Shown: positions 1-10,177, counted from the stretch's first letter. The stretch is DNA of 39,940 nucleotides from Nocardiopsis sp. CC223A (GCF_030766825.1 NZ_JASFDV010000068.1:1-39940), one strand, 5' to 3'. The notes: generated by a model from the sequence alone, not told the origin. Translations and numbers: made by a program.

Positions 1-400
1 GGACGAAGCGGCGGGTGAAGGCCCGGGATCCGTCGGGGGCGTCGGTCGCGGCGGGGTCCGCGGAGCCTGGTGCGGGGCCCGTGGCCGGGGCGCCGCGGGT
101 GAACTCGCGGGTGGTGGAGGTCTGCGGGTCGCGGCCGGACTCCCGGGTGTCCGAGGTGTCCGCGCCGCGGGTGAACTCGCGGGTGGCGAAGGGGTCGGGC
201 CGGGCCTCGCGGGAGAACACGGCGGTGGCGTCGGCGTCGCCCGGCCGGTCCGGGCCGTCCGCGGCGGTCGGTTCGCCCGGAGGTCCGGGCAGGTCACCGC
301 GGGACATGACCCGGGTGACATCGTCATCGGGCGCGGCGGAGGACGCGTGGGCGGGGTCCTCCCACGTCTCGTCGCCACGTCCGTCGTTCGCCGTTCGCAC
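1..400 (-). CDS. N-terminal part of an unknown protein with short in-frame repeats (3' end beyond the window)
   Basis: Minus-strand frame open from a GTG at 398-400 to the left edge, about 133 codons. The start is chosen because GGAGG lies 7 nt upstream (positions 408-412). The visible part is rich in Asp, Glu, Pro, Ala, Gly and Thr with no hydrophobic segment, so it looks disordered and cytoplasmic. The hexapeptide REFTRG occurs twice, encoded by identical 24-bp direct repeats at 91-114 and 163-186, with related pieces (FSREARP, DTRESGR) near it. The plus-strand frame over the same bases has no family resemblance and is taken as a shadow. The C-terminal domain, which would identify the protein, is outside the window. 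It lies downstream of ppdK in the same direction but behind a terminator-like hairpin, so co-transcription is doubtful. Confidence 0.6.
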   Translation of the reverse strand, partial: MRTANDGRGDETWEDPAHASSAAPDDDVTRVMSRGDLPGPPGEPTAADGPDRPGDADATAVFSREARPDPFATREFTRGADTSDTRESGRDPQTSTTREFTRGAPATGPAPGSADPAATDAPDGSRAFTRRFV

Positions 401-641
401 CGGCGCACCTCCGCACTCGCTCTTCTGCCCGGGGTCGATCACCCTTCTTGGGACGGCTCTCGGGTACCACCGGTTCTCGGTGGAGGGGTTCCGGACCGCC
501 GGAACATAGGAGCGAAGAGGGGGCAAGGGGATCACACCGGCGATCAAGAATATATCACGAAAGGGTCACGGAAGTTTTTCGTGGCCGTATCCGCCCCGGG
601 GACATGAGTTTAGGGGTACGGAGCTCAGGAATGTGCTGCGG
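401..641. other. Intergenic region between ppdK and the left-edge gene
   Basis: No coding frame with family resemblance. Positions 540-590 are unusually A+T-rich for this DNA and contain two related boxes, TCACGAAAG and TCACGGAAG, about 10 nt apart. The promoter of the left-edge minus-strand gene is probably here, but I could not assign a convincing -35/-10 pair. Confidence 0.3.
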
Positions 642-673
642 GTGCCGCCGCCCGCCCCCGCGGGCGGCGGCAC
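642..673 (-). terminator. Hairpin terminator of ppdK
   Basis: Perfect 14-bp stem (642-655 with 660-673) around a CCCC loop, beginning 9 nt after the ppdK stop codon. There is no T-tract, as is common for actinobacterial terminators. Confidence 0.7.
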
Positions 674-682
674 CGCGGGAGG

Positions 683-3379
<2,697 letters not shown>

Positions 3380-3521
3380 GGGGGTTCTCCCTCGTTCGCT
3401 CGGCGACACCCCTGCGGGGTCGACCCTGGTGCCCGGATGGGCGCGACTCTATCCACTCTCTGCACGACCACCCCTTCATGAACCACCTTTTTATGACATT
3501 TTCCCAGCTCATAGGCTTTAA

Positions 3522-3537
3522 AAAGGTCTAGACCAAT
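3522..3537. promoter_or_regulatory. DasR-type (dre-like) operator upstream of ppdK
   Basis: On the minus strand the site reads ATTGGTCTAGACCTTT. The 10-bp palindrome GGTCTAGACC (3525-3534) and 13 of 16 positions match the dre consensus ACTGGTCTAGACCACT known for the GntR/HutC regulator DasR of Streptomyces. It lies in an A+T-rich patch about 145 bp upstream of the ppdK start, within the divergent ppdK / PAQR intergenic region. Confidence 0.65.
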
Positions 3538-3640
3538 GGTTCAGGAAGGGTACACGTACCCCTTGACCTCGAAAAACACACGGGAGAGGGCAAGGGTTCA
3601 GGACGCCGCTGGTCACGGCGCCCGGAACGCACCATAGCGG

Positions 3641-3658
3641 GTTCTGATCGATCAGAAC
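3641..3658. promoter_or_regulatory. Perfect 18-bp palindrome, probable operator
   Basis: GTTCTGATCGATCAGAAC equals its own reverse complement over all 18 positions. It lies in the 440-bp divergent region between ppdK and the PAQR gene, about 165 bp before the latter. This form fits a TetR- or XRE-type dimeric repressor site; the regulator is not identifiable. Confidence 0.45.
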
Positions 3659-3745
3659 ACCGCGGATTCCCCCGGATCGACCACTCCGGGGCCACAACCC
3701 CTGCCGGAGCGGCACTGTGCCACTCGACACACTCTTACCTTCAAG

Positions 3746-3767
3746 TAACCTACGGTTCCGTAAGTTA
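3746..3767. promoter_or_regulatory. Inverted repeat in the PAQR gene promoter
   Basis: Arms TAACCTACGG and CCGTAAGTTA (10 nt each) around a TT centre, with one mismatched pair; the core is TACGG-TT-CCGTA. It ends about 55 bp before the PAQR start. TACGG/CCGTA palindromes are typical of TetR-family operators in actinobacteria; which regulator binds here is unknown. Confidence 0.45.
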
Positions 3768-3822
3768 GGCTTCGGGGAGGGCCCGACACCGTGCCGGGCC
3801 CAGGGATCACCGGGAGTGGAAC

Positions 3823-4563
3823 GTGTCCAGGGACAAGGCGCGGGGAACCGGATACGCGCGGCCGAAGCAGGGGGCGGAAGGCGGTCTCCCAGAGCGGGCC
3901 GCCGCCGCGGCGGAGGGGTTCGTACAGGCGGTCAAGCCCCGCCTGCGCGGCTGGCTGCACCTGGGCACCGCCCCGCTGGCGCTGGCCGCGGGCATCGTCC
4001 TGGTGGCCCTCTCCCCCACCACGCCCGCCATGGCGGCCAGCGCCGTCTACGCGCTCAGCTCGGTGCTGCTCTTCAGCACCTCGGCGATCTACCACGTGGG
4101 TCGCTGGTCACCGCGGGCGCAGCAGGTCCTGCGCCGCATGGACCACTCGAACATCTACCTCATCATCGCGGGCACCTACACGCCGTTCATCGTGCTGGTG
4201 CTGGAGGGGACCCTGCGCACGGCAATGCTCGCCCTGGTCTGGGGCGGGGCGATCGCCGGGGTCGGGTTCAAGCTGCTGTGGCTGAACTCCCCGCGCTGGC
4301 TGTCCACCGCGCTGTACCTGGCCATCGGCTGGGTGGCGGTGCTGTTCATCCCCGAGCTGATCGAGGGGACCCACCCGGCGGCGTGGATCCTCATCCTGGT
4401 CGGCGGGGTGCTCTACAGCGTCGGCGCGGTGGTCTACGGCATGAAGCGGCCCGACCCGGCGCCCAAGTGGTTCGGCTTCCACGAGATCTTCCACTCGCTG
4501 ACCATCGCCGCGTTCGTCTGCCACTACATCGCGGTCTCGTTCGTGGTCTACACCGCGGGCTGA
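3823..4563 (+). CDS. PAQR / hemolysin III family membrane protein
   Basis: 246 aa with about seven hydrophobic helices from residue 45 onward and a short basic N-terminus. It carries the metal-site pattern of the progestin/adipoQ receptor (hemolysin III) superfamily: S87-x3-H91 in SAIYH, D107 at the start of DHSNIYLIIAGTYTP, and H220/H224 in HEIFH. These residues bind zinc at the cytoplasmic face in characterised relatives, which have ceramidase-like or membrane-fluidity roles. The name hemolysin is historical; no toxin role is implied. The GTG start has GGGAG 6 nt upstream. The gene stands alone, diverges from ppdK, and ends at a strong bidirectional terminator. Confidence 0.9.
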   Translation: MSRDKARGTGYARPKQGAEGGLPERAAAAAEGFVQAVKPRLRGWLHLGTAPLALAAGIVLVALSPTTPAMAASAVYALSSVLLFSTSAIYHVGRWSPRAQQVLRRMDHSNIYLIIAGTYTPFIVLVLEGTLRTAMLALVWGGAIAGVGFKLLWLNSPRWLSTALYLAIGWVAVLFIPELIEGTHPAAWILILVGGVLYSVGAVVYGMKRPDPAPKWFGFHEIFHSLTIAAFVCHYIAVSFVVYTAG

Positions 4564-4596
4564 GCGGCGGCCGGGCCCCGAGGGCCCGGCCGCCGC
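4564..4596. terminator. Bidirectional hairpin terminator
   Basis: Perfect 15-bp stem (4564-4578 with 4582-4596) and a CGA loop, between the convergent stop codons of the PAQR gene (4563) and the membrane-protein gene (4603). Confidence 0.8.
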
Positions 4597-4602
4597 CCCG
4601 CG

Positions 4603-5973
4603 TCAGACGAAGCCGAACACCGGCGGGAACACCAGCACGACCACCGCGGCCCACGCCGCGTAGACCGGCAGGTAGGCCGTCTGCCACCGCTCGACCTGCG
4701 CGAACGGGCGCCGACCGCGCACGAAGCCCGCGAGCAGCCATGCCGACCGCACCAGGTGCACCAGCAGCACCAGGTTGAGGCCCAGGGCCGCGGTCTTGTT
4801 GGCGGTGAACCCGAACTCGGCGATCCGGGTCAGCATCGCCGTCAGCGCCACGGCGTCCACGGCGAGCGCCGCCCCGACCAGCGCCAGCTGGAGCCAGTCG
4901 AAGACCCCGGGCCGCGCCAGCGGGTCGCGGGCGGAGATCGAGTACAGCAGCAGGAACAGGACCAGCACCAGGACCGCGTCCATCAGGATGAGCAGCTCGC
5001 GGTCCACCGTGGTCAGCGGCCCGTTCACCAGCAGCACCACCAGGTCGGCGACCAGCATCAGGAACGCCAGCGGGGTGAAGACCCGGGTCAGGACCGGCGC
5101 GATGTTCTCCACCACGCCCTTCTTGGCCTCCACCAGCCAGGCGGCCACCAGCAGCGCGCCGGGCCCCCCGAACGGCAGCAGCCAGTCCTCCATGAACGGT
5201 TCGAGGTCCACACCGGCCAGGGCCAGCACTCCGGCGGTCAGCCCGAGCAGGACCATGGACCCCAGCATGATGAGCGCCAGGTACATCGCCAGCTCGCCGG
5301 TGAACCGCACGAAGTCCATGCGCCGGTCGTGGGAGCGCCGGTCCCCCCCGGTGTACAGGACGCCGGCGAGCAGCCACAGCAGGACCGGGGCGTGTGTGAA
5401 CGCGAGCACGCCGGTCATCCCGGGTTCCGGGAACGGTTCGGTGGTCCCCTGGAACGGATAGAGGTTCACCGCCAGGAACGGGAGCACCGCGAGGGCGGCG
5501 ACTACGGCGCACACGCGCCAGGAGGTGCGGCACCTCCAGGCGAACCACCCCGCCAGGAACGGGAGCACCACGAACGCCAGGTTGCGGACCTGGGCGATCT
5601 CCCCGTCGACCGCCGTGAACAGGAGCTTGACCGCCAGGCCCGCGCCGAGCGCGAACGCGAGCAGCACGCCGAGCTCGCGCCAGCGAGCCAGGCCGCCCGC
5701 GCCGCCGTCGTCGTCCTCGGGGACCAGGACGAGCTGTTTCCAGAGGCGCTCGGAGTGCTCCCGCGCGAACTCCCGCGACACCGCGTCCAGGTCGCCCATG
5801 CGCTTGACCGCGACCAGGAACGCCTCCTCGGCGTCCAGCCCGCTCGCCTCCAGATCGGCGATCTGTTCGCGCAGGTGGTCCTCCATCTCCTCGACGTCCG
5901 GGGCGGAGATGGCCGTGCGGCGGCGGACGAAACCGCGCCACTGGTCGATCTGCTCCTCCACACCGCCCGTCAT
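4603..5973 (-). CDS. Permease-prefix-domain membrane protein partnered with PadR
   Basis: 456 aa. Residues about 1-75 form the soluble helical permease prefix (HAAS-like) domain, seen in VEEMEDHLREQIADLEASG and AFLVAVKRMGDLDAVSREFA. After an acidic linker (PEDDDG) come about ten hydrophobic helices. The ATG at 5971-5973 overlaps the padR stop codon (ATGA) and has GGGAGGG upstream, so translation is coupled to padR. Such PadR plus prefix-domain pairs are widespread in actinobacteria and usually concern envelope stress or transport, but the substrate of this one is unknown. There is no ABC ATPase nearby. Confidence 0.85.
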   Translation of the reverse strand: MTGGVEEQIDQWRGFVRRRTAISAPDVEEMEDHLREQIADLEASGLDAEEAFLVAVKRMGDLDAVSREFAREHSERLWKQLVLVPEDDDGGAGGLARWRELGVLLAFALGAGLAVKLLFTAVDGEIAQVRNLAFVVLPFLAGWFAWRCRTSWRVCAVVAALAVLPFLAVNLYPFQGTTEPFPEPGMTGVLAFTHAPVLLWLLAGVLYTGGDRRSHDRRMDFVRFTGELAMYLALIMLGSMVLLGLTAGVLALAGVDLEPFMEDWLLPFGGPGALLVAAWLVEAKKGVVENIAPVLTRVFTPLAFLMLVADLVVLLVNGPLTTVDRELLILMDAVLVLVLFLLLYSISARDPLARPGVFDWLQLALVGAALAVDAVALTAMLTRIAEFGFTANKTAALGLNLVLLVHLVRSAWLLAGFVRGRRPFAQVERWQTAYLPVYAAWAAVVVLVFPPVFGFV

Positions 5974-6347
5974 GCGATCCCTCCCGCCGGAGCGGCGCCG
6001 CCCGGGAGCGGGGGGTGCGCGGCGGCCTCCCACACCTGCTTGAGCGTGTCGGCGACGACGCTCCACTGGGCGCGTCTCTCGGCCAGCGCCTCCAGCCCGG
6101 CCGGGGTGATGGCGTAGTGCTTGCGGCGGCGGCCCGCCTCGGACGTGCCCCAGGACGCCCGGACGTGGCCGTTGCGCTCCAGGCGGTGCAGCAGGGGGTA
6201 GAGCATCCCGTCGGTCCACTGCATACGTCCGCCGGAGAGCTCGTTGACACGTTTGACGATCGCGTAGCCGTAGGACTCGCCCTCGGCCAGGATGCCCAGG
6301 ACGAGCGGCGTGGCCGAGGCCGCGACGAGGTCCTTGTCGATGTGCAT
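5970..6347 (-). CDS. PadR family transcriptional regulator
   Basis: 125 aa. The winged-helix PadR domain covers most of the protein: LVLGILAEGESYGYAIVKRV, then the recognition region GTLYPLLHRLE-like (here DGMLYPLLHRLERNGHV), then the wing GRRRKHYAITPAGLEAL. The Ala/Pro-rich tail is not conserved. The ATG has GAGGAAGG upstream. It is the first gene of a two-gene operon with the membrane protein. A multi-copy CTAGG operator directly upstream suggests autorepression, the usual PadR arrangement. The ligand is unknown. Confidence 0.93.
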   Translation of the reverse strand: MHIDKDLVAASATPLVLGILAEGESYGYAIVKRVNELSGGRMQWTDGMLYPLLHRLERNGHVRASWGTSEAGRRRKHYAITPAGLEALAERRAQWSVVADTLKQVWEAAAHPPLPGGAAPAGGIA

Positions 6348-6362
6348 GCGCCTTCCTCATAC

Positions 6363-6418
6363 CTAGGTCTGCTAGGGGTGATAACCCTAGCAGTTCTAGG
6401 CATAGAAGTCCTAGGCAT
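6363..6418. promoter_or_regulatory. PadR operator array (three CTAGG-containing boxes)
   Basis: An inverted repeat, CTAGGTCTGCTAGGG (6363-6377) and CCCTAGCAGTTCTAG (6385-6399), with 13 of 15 positions pairing around a 7-nt centre, followed by a further box TCCTAGGCAT (6409-6418). Read on the minus strand, ATGCCTAGGACTTCT is followed directly by ATGCCTAGAACTGCT as tandem repeats. The array begins 15 bp upstream of the padR start. Confidence 0.6.
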
Positions 6419-6600
6419 CCACCGCGCACGGATCCCGTCGTCACGATTCGCTTACGCGGTAGGGCAAACCACGACAAACAACCGCTTACCTCCCCGACCC
6501 GACCGCTAGGTTGAACACAGGGTTCCGTCGGCCGTGTGCGGCCGGAGGGATCGCAGAGGCGGCCGGAGACCATCCCCCCGGGTCCGGCCGTCTCGCCATG

Positions 6601-6920
6601 TCCGGGGGGTGCCGGTGGGGCCGCTCCGGGCCCGGCCCGCGCAGGGGGCTGCAAGGCACGGTCCGGGCCCTCGTCCACCGCCTCGGACCGCCGGATCCGT
6701 CAAGGCGCGGCCGACGCCCCGTCCAGGAGGATCCGCCGCCGTCCGGCGTAGACGTTCATGGCCCGGGGGTGCCGGTGGGGCCGCTCCGGGCCCGGCCCGC
6801 GCAGGGGGCTGCAAGGCACGGTCCGGGCCCTCGCCCACCGCCTCGGACCGCCGGGTCCGTCAAGGCGCGGCCGACGCCCCGTCCAGGAGGATCCGCCGCC
6901 GTCCGGCGTAGACGTTCATG
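6601..6920. repeat. 160-bp tandem duplication of the fdhD 3' end
   Basis: Two head-to-tail copies, 6601-6760 and 6761-6920, identical except for about four substitutions (6601, 6604, 6674 and 6695 in copy 1 against +160). Each copy ends in GACGTTCATG, and a CATG also precedes copy 1 (6597-6600). The right copy contains the genuine fdhD 3' end and downstream hairpin sequence (CGGACC/GGTCCG); the left copy repeats both. Confidence 0.95.
6700..6760 (-). pseudogene. Duplicated 3' fragment of fdhD
   Basis: The left copy of the tandem duplication carries the last 19 codons of fdhD, from Met (ATG 6757-6759) to the TGA at 6700-6702, identical to the end of the intact gene. There is no Shine-Dalgarno sequence in front of the ATG, so translation is unlikely. 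It is a by-product of the duplication rather than a gene. Confidence 0.75.
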
Positions 6921-7705
6921 GAGGAGCCCCGCAGGAATCCGATGAGGGTCATCCCCGCCTCGGCGGCCAGGTCCACCGCCAGGGAGGACGGGGCGGAGAC
7001 GGCCGCGAGCACCGGGATACCGGCCATCCAGGCCTTCTGCACCAGCTCGAAGGAGGCGCGGCCCGAGACCATGAGGACGTGCCCGCGCAGCGGGAGCAGG
7101 TTCTCGCGCACGGCCCAGCCGACGACCTTGTCGACGGCGTTGTGCCGCCCCACGTCCTCGCGCAGCACGACGAGTTCGCCCGCGGCCGTGAACAGGCCGG
7201 CCGCGTGCAGCCCACCGGTGCGGTCGAAGACCCGCTGGGCCCGGCGCAGGGTCTCGGGCAGCTCCGCCAGGACGGGGACCGCGACCCGCGCCTCGTCCCC
7301 GGACACCTGCCAGGCGGCCTGGGTCCGTACCGCTTCCAGGCCGGCCTTGCCGCACAGGCCGCAGGAGGACGTGGTGTAGAAGTTGCGTTCCAGCGAGGTG
7401 TCGGGCGCGGGGACGTGCGGCGCCAGGGTGACGTCCAGGACGTTGTAGGTGTTGGACCCGTCCTCGGTGGCCCCGGCGCAGTAGCGGATCGCCAGGAGGT
7501 CGTCCGCCCCCCGCACCACCCCCTCGCCCACCAGGAACCCGGCGGCCAGGTCGAAGTCGTTCCCGGGCGTGCGCATCGTCACGGTGAGCGGGTCGCCGTC
7601 GATGCGGACCTCCAGGGGTTCTTCGGACACGAGCGTGTCGACCCGCTCGCTCGGTACGCCGTCCCTGATCCGCAGCACCCGTTCCCGGGTGGTCACACGT
7701 CCCAT
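6860..7705 (-). CDS. fdhD: Formate dehydrogenase accessory sulfurtransferase FdhD
   Basis: 281 aa. FdhD receives sulfur from a cysteine desulfurase and delivers it to the bis-MGD molybdenum cofactor of formate dehydrogenase. Visible landmarks: RVDTLVSEEPLEVRIDG near the N-terminus, TPGNDFDLAAGFLVGEGV (residues 46-64), the catalytic SSCGLCGK with C115 and C118, TGGLHAAGLF, REDVGRHNAVDKV and GRASFELVQKA. The ATG at 7705 is chosen because homologs begin MGRVT; AGGAG lies 11 nt upstream, a slightly long spacing, and an upstream ATG at 7768 would add 21 non-conserved residues. No formate dehydrogenase gene is in the window. Its 3' end is duplicated downstream. Confidence 0.95.
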   Translation of the reverse strand: MGRVTTRERVLRIRDGVPSERVDTLVSEEPLEVRIDGDPLTVTMRTPGNDFDLAAGFLVGEGVVRGADDLLAIRYCAGATEDGSNTYNVLDVTLAPHVPAPDTSLERNFYTTSSCGLCGKAGLEAVRTQAAWQVSGDEARVAVPVLAELPETLRRAQRVFDRTGGLHAAGLFTAAGELVVLREDVGRHNAVDKVVGWAVRENLLPLRGHVLMVSGRASFELVQKAWMAGIPVLAAVSAPSSLAVDLAAEAGMTLIGFLRGSSMNVYAGRRRILLDGASAAP

Positions 7706-7858
7706 GGCGCTCTCGGCTCCTCTCCCCGGCTCGGCCGCCCCCTCGGCACAGAGGCCGCCGCGGGCCATCGTACGGGGAGGCGCCCCTCACGACGTCGTCG
7801 TCCACGTGCGGCGTCACGGTACGGCCGACCCCGCGGCAGGTGCACACCGCGGCCGTGC

Positions 7859-7886
7859 GCGGCCCCGCCCGCCGGGGCGGGGCCGC
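7859..7886 (-). terminator. Hairpin terminator of glyS
   Basis: Perfect 12-bp GC stem (7859-7870 with 7875-7886), loop GCCG, starting 9 nt after the glyS stop codon. Confidence 0.75.
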
Positions 7887-7895
7887 GGGCCCGGA

Positions 7896-9284
7896 TCAGC
7901 AGCCGGGCAGGCGCTCGAACAGGTAGGTCTCCACCCGGTCCAGCGACACCCGCTCCTGGGACATGGTGTCGCGCTCGCGCACCGTGACCGCGTCGTCCTC
8001 CAGGGTGTCGAAGTCGACCGTGACGCAGAACGGGGTGCCGATCTCGTCCTGGCGGCGGTAGCGACGGCCGATCGCGCCGGCGTCGTCGAACTCCACGTTC
8101 CAGCGGCGGCGCAGCCGCGCGGCCAGGTCGCGGGCCTTGGGCGACAGGTCGGTGTTGCGCGACAGCGGCAGCACCGCGGCCTTGACCGGAGCCAGGCGCG
8201 GGTCCAGGCGCATGACCGCGCGCTTCTCCAGCTTGCCCTTGGCGTTGGGCGCCTCGTCGACGTTGTAGGCGTCGAGCATGAACGTCAGCACCGCGCGGTC
8301 GACACCGGCCGCGGGCTCGATGACGAACGGGGTGTAGCGCTCGTTGTTCTCCTGGTCGAAGTACGACAGGTCCACACCGGAGGCCTCGGAGTGCGTCTTG
8401 AGGTCGTAGTCGGTGCGGTTGGCGATGCCCTCCAGCTCACCCCACTCGCTGCCGATGAAGTTGAACCGGTACTCGATGTCCACGGTCCGCTTGGAGTAGT
8501 GGGACAGCTTCTCCTGCGGGTGCTCGTACAGGCGCAGGTTGTCCTTGGCGATGCCCAGGTCGACGTACCACTGCATGCGGGTGTCGATCCAGTACTGGTG
8601 CCACTCCTCGTCCGAGCCCGGCTTGCAGAAGAACTCCATCTCCATCTGCTCGAACTCGCGGGTCCGGAAGATGAAGTTGCCGGGGGTGATCTCGTTGCGG
8701 AACGACTTGCCGATCTGGCCGATGCCGAAGGGGACCTTGCGGCGGGCGCTCTGCTCGACGTTCTTGTAGTTGATGAAGATGCCCTGGGCGGTCTCCGGGC
8801 GCAGGTAGGCCAGGCCCTTCTCGTCCTGGACCGGGCCCAGGTAGGTGCGCAGCAGGCCGTTGAACATGCGCGGCTCGGTGAAGGAGTTCTTGGCGCCGCA
8901 GTTGGGGCAGGCGATCGCGGCCAGGCCGTCCTCGGGCTCGTGGCCGTGCTTCTCCTCGTACGCCTCGACGAGGTGGTCGGCGCGGAAGCGCTTGTGGCAG
9001 GACTGGCACTCGGTGAGCGGGTCGACGAACTCGCGCACGTGGCCGGAGGCCTCCCAGACCTCGCGGGCGAGGATGACGCTGGAATCCAGGCCGACGATGT
9101 CGTCGCGCTCCTGGACCATCGTGCGCCACCACTGGCGCTTGACGTTGTTCTTCAGCTCCACACCCAGCGGGCCGTAGTCCCAGGCGGCGCGCAGGCCACC
9201 GTAGATCTCGCTGGAGGGGTACACCAGACCCCGTCGCTTGGCGAGGTTGACCAGTGCGTCCATTGCCTCTGACTTTGCGGCCAT
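7896..9284 (-). CDS. glyS: Glycyl-tRNA synthetase, homodimeric type
   Basis: 462 aa, typical of the class II alpha2 GlyRS that charges tRNA-Gly. Landmarks: KRRGLVYPSSEIYGG (residues 17-30), DYGPLGVELKNN, a zinc-type insertion with C93/C96 and C126/C129, motif 2 with SFRNEITPGNFIFRTREFEQMEME in two adjoining blocks, and motif 3 with EPAAGVDRAVL, followed by the C-terminal anticodon-binding domain ending LFERLPGC. The ATG at 9284 is preferred because GGAGAG lies 6 nt upstream; a GTG/ATG further out would add five residues. In Streptomyces glyS lies beside zinc uptake genes; here about 15 kb of accessory DNA separates them. Confidence 0.97.
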   Translation of the reverse strand: MAAKSEAMDALVNLAKRRGLVYPSSEIYGGLRAAWDYGPLGVELKNNVKRQWWRTMVQERDDIVGLDSSVILAREVWEASGHVREFVDPLTECQSCHKRFRADHLVEAYEEKHGHEPEDGLAAIACPNCGAKNSFTEPRMFNGLLRTYLGPVQDEKGLAYLRPETAQGIFINYKNVEQSARRKVPFGIGQIGKSFRNEITPGNFIFRTREFEQMEMEFFCKPGSDEEWHQYWIDTRMQWYVDLGIAKDNLRLYEHPQEKLSHYSKRTVDIEYRFNFIGSEWGELEGIANRTDYDLKTHSEASGVDLSYFDQENNERYTPFVIEPAAGVDRAVLTFMLDAYNVDEAPNAKGKLEKRAVMRLDPRLAPVKAAVLPLSRNTDLSPKARDLAARLRRRWNVEFDDAGAIGRRYRRQDEIGTPFCVTVDFDTLEDDAVTVRERDTMSQERVSLDRVETYLFERLPGC

Positions 9285-9681
9285 GGGGTGACTCTCCATC
9301 CGGCTGGCGGTCGGTGGATCGCAGTGCGCGATACATCGTTGCTGTACTGGGAAAAGGGTCGCCCACCGGTACCGGGAGTGGCCACGGTGGGTGCCCGTCC
9401 ATCCAGGCTAGAGCACCGACAGCGCCCGTGCGCACGCGATTCCCGGTCAGGAAACGGGAGGAGCCGGGCTTTCCGCATCGATGGTGTCCCGCCGGGTGGT
9501 GTGACTCTTCCGGCCCCGTTCCCACGGATACGCCTCAGCGGCGCCGGCCGGACCGGTGCGCCGCCGCCGGCGGCGACGCTTCCACCCGGGTCACCGCGCC
9601 GACGGGGCGCGATGGCCGTCCGGCACCGGCCGACCATCGCGATGACCTGCAAGGACGCACCCGCGTGAAAGCCACACCACG
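9285..9681. other. glyS upstream region
   Basis: About 400 bp without a supported gene. It contains an inverted repeat CCCACCG (9362-9368) / CGGTGGG (9385-9391) that would lie in the glyS 5' leader, and a possible minus-strand -10 (TAGCCT) near 9405. I looked for T-box features (specifier stem, TGGN anti-terminator bulge) and could not support one. Confidence 0.35.
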
Positions 9682-9978
9682 TCAGGGGACAGGGTCTTCC
9701 GCATCGATGATCTCGAACGCGGTCGGCTCGTCCAGCGCCCGCGAGAGCAGCGGGACCGCGTGGATCTTGACGTCGAAGTCCGAGAGCGCGCGCCGGTAGA
9801 AACCCGCCCCGTCCCACTCGGTGACCACGGTCCACAGCGCGGGGTCGTCGGCGGCCCGGCCCAGCCGGTACCCCCGGTACCCGGGACGGCGGGAGAGCAC
9901 TTCGACGGCCTTGGCGGCGTCGGCGCGGAAGGCCTCGACGTCGGCCTCGGGCACGGAGTAACGGGTGATGACGATCAC
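9682..9978 (-). CDS. Antibiotic biosynthesis monooxygenase (ABM) domain protein
   Basis: 98 aa from the GTG at 9976-9978, a single ferredoxin-like ABM domain: ITRYSVPE at the N-terminus, then a helix DVEAFRADAAKAVEVLSRRPG, the strand GYRGYRLGRA, and LWTVVTEWDGAGFYRRALS. ABM proteins act as small cofactor-free monooxygenases, heme-degrading enzymes or quinone-modifying enzymes; many are uncharacterised. An ATG 18 nt upstream (9996) is an alternative start, but homologs begin M-IVITRY and GGGGG precedes the GTG. The start region is part of a 26-bp sequence repeated at 16918, so this gene marks the left border of the putative island. Confidence 0.8.
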   Translation of the reverse strand: MIVITRYSVPEADVEAFRADAAKAVEVLSRRPGYRGYRLGRAADDPALWTVVTEWDGAGFYRRALSDFDVKIHAVPLLSRALDEPTAFEIIDAEDPVP

Positions 9979-9995
9979 GCCCCCATTCTGGCGCA
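9970..9995. repeat. Left copy of the island-flanking direct repeat
   Basis: GACGATCACGCCCCC followed by AT and TCTGGCGCA. The same sequence, with a C in place of the AT, occurs in the same orientation at 16918-16942. The two copies enclose the eight-gene cassette. It covers the start codon of the ABM gene. Confidence 0.6.
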
Positions 9996-10177
9996 CAAAA
10001 ACCCCGCCCGGTCATCATGGGGCCACCGCACCGGCCCTACGCCGGTTCCCTGCCCGGCACCGATGGGGATCCGTACCCGTCACACCCGGCTGTCCGCCCG
10101 GTGGGACCGCACCGAGCACGATCACGGCCTGGATGGAGGCCGACGACCGGCCCTGATCCCTGCCGGAGGGGCGGGAG
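9996..10177. other. Non-coding left margin of the cassette
   Basis: 180 bp between the direct repeat and the M20 gene stop. No frame with family resemblance and no strong hairpin terminator was found. Confidence 0.3.

Noticed and set aside
3823..4563. Annotation as a haemolysin toxin
   Set aside because: The hemolysin III name is historical. The motifs are those of PAQR integral membrane proteins, and nothing in the sequence indicates secretion or pore formation.
6700..6760. A separate small gene from the duplicated fdhD end
   Set aside because: The 19-codon frame lacks a ribosome binding site and exists only because of the 160-bp duplication.
9285..9681. T-box riboswitch upstream of glyS
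   Set aside because: Only a simple 7-bp inverted repeat is visible; no specifier loop or conserved T-box sequence could be located.
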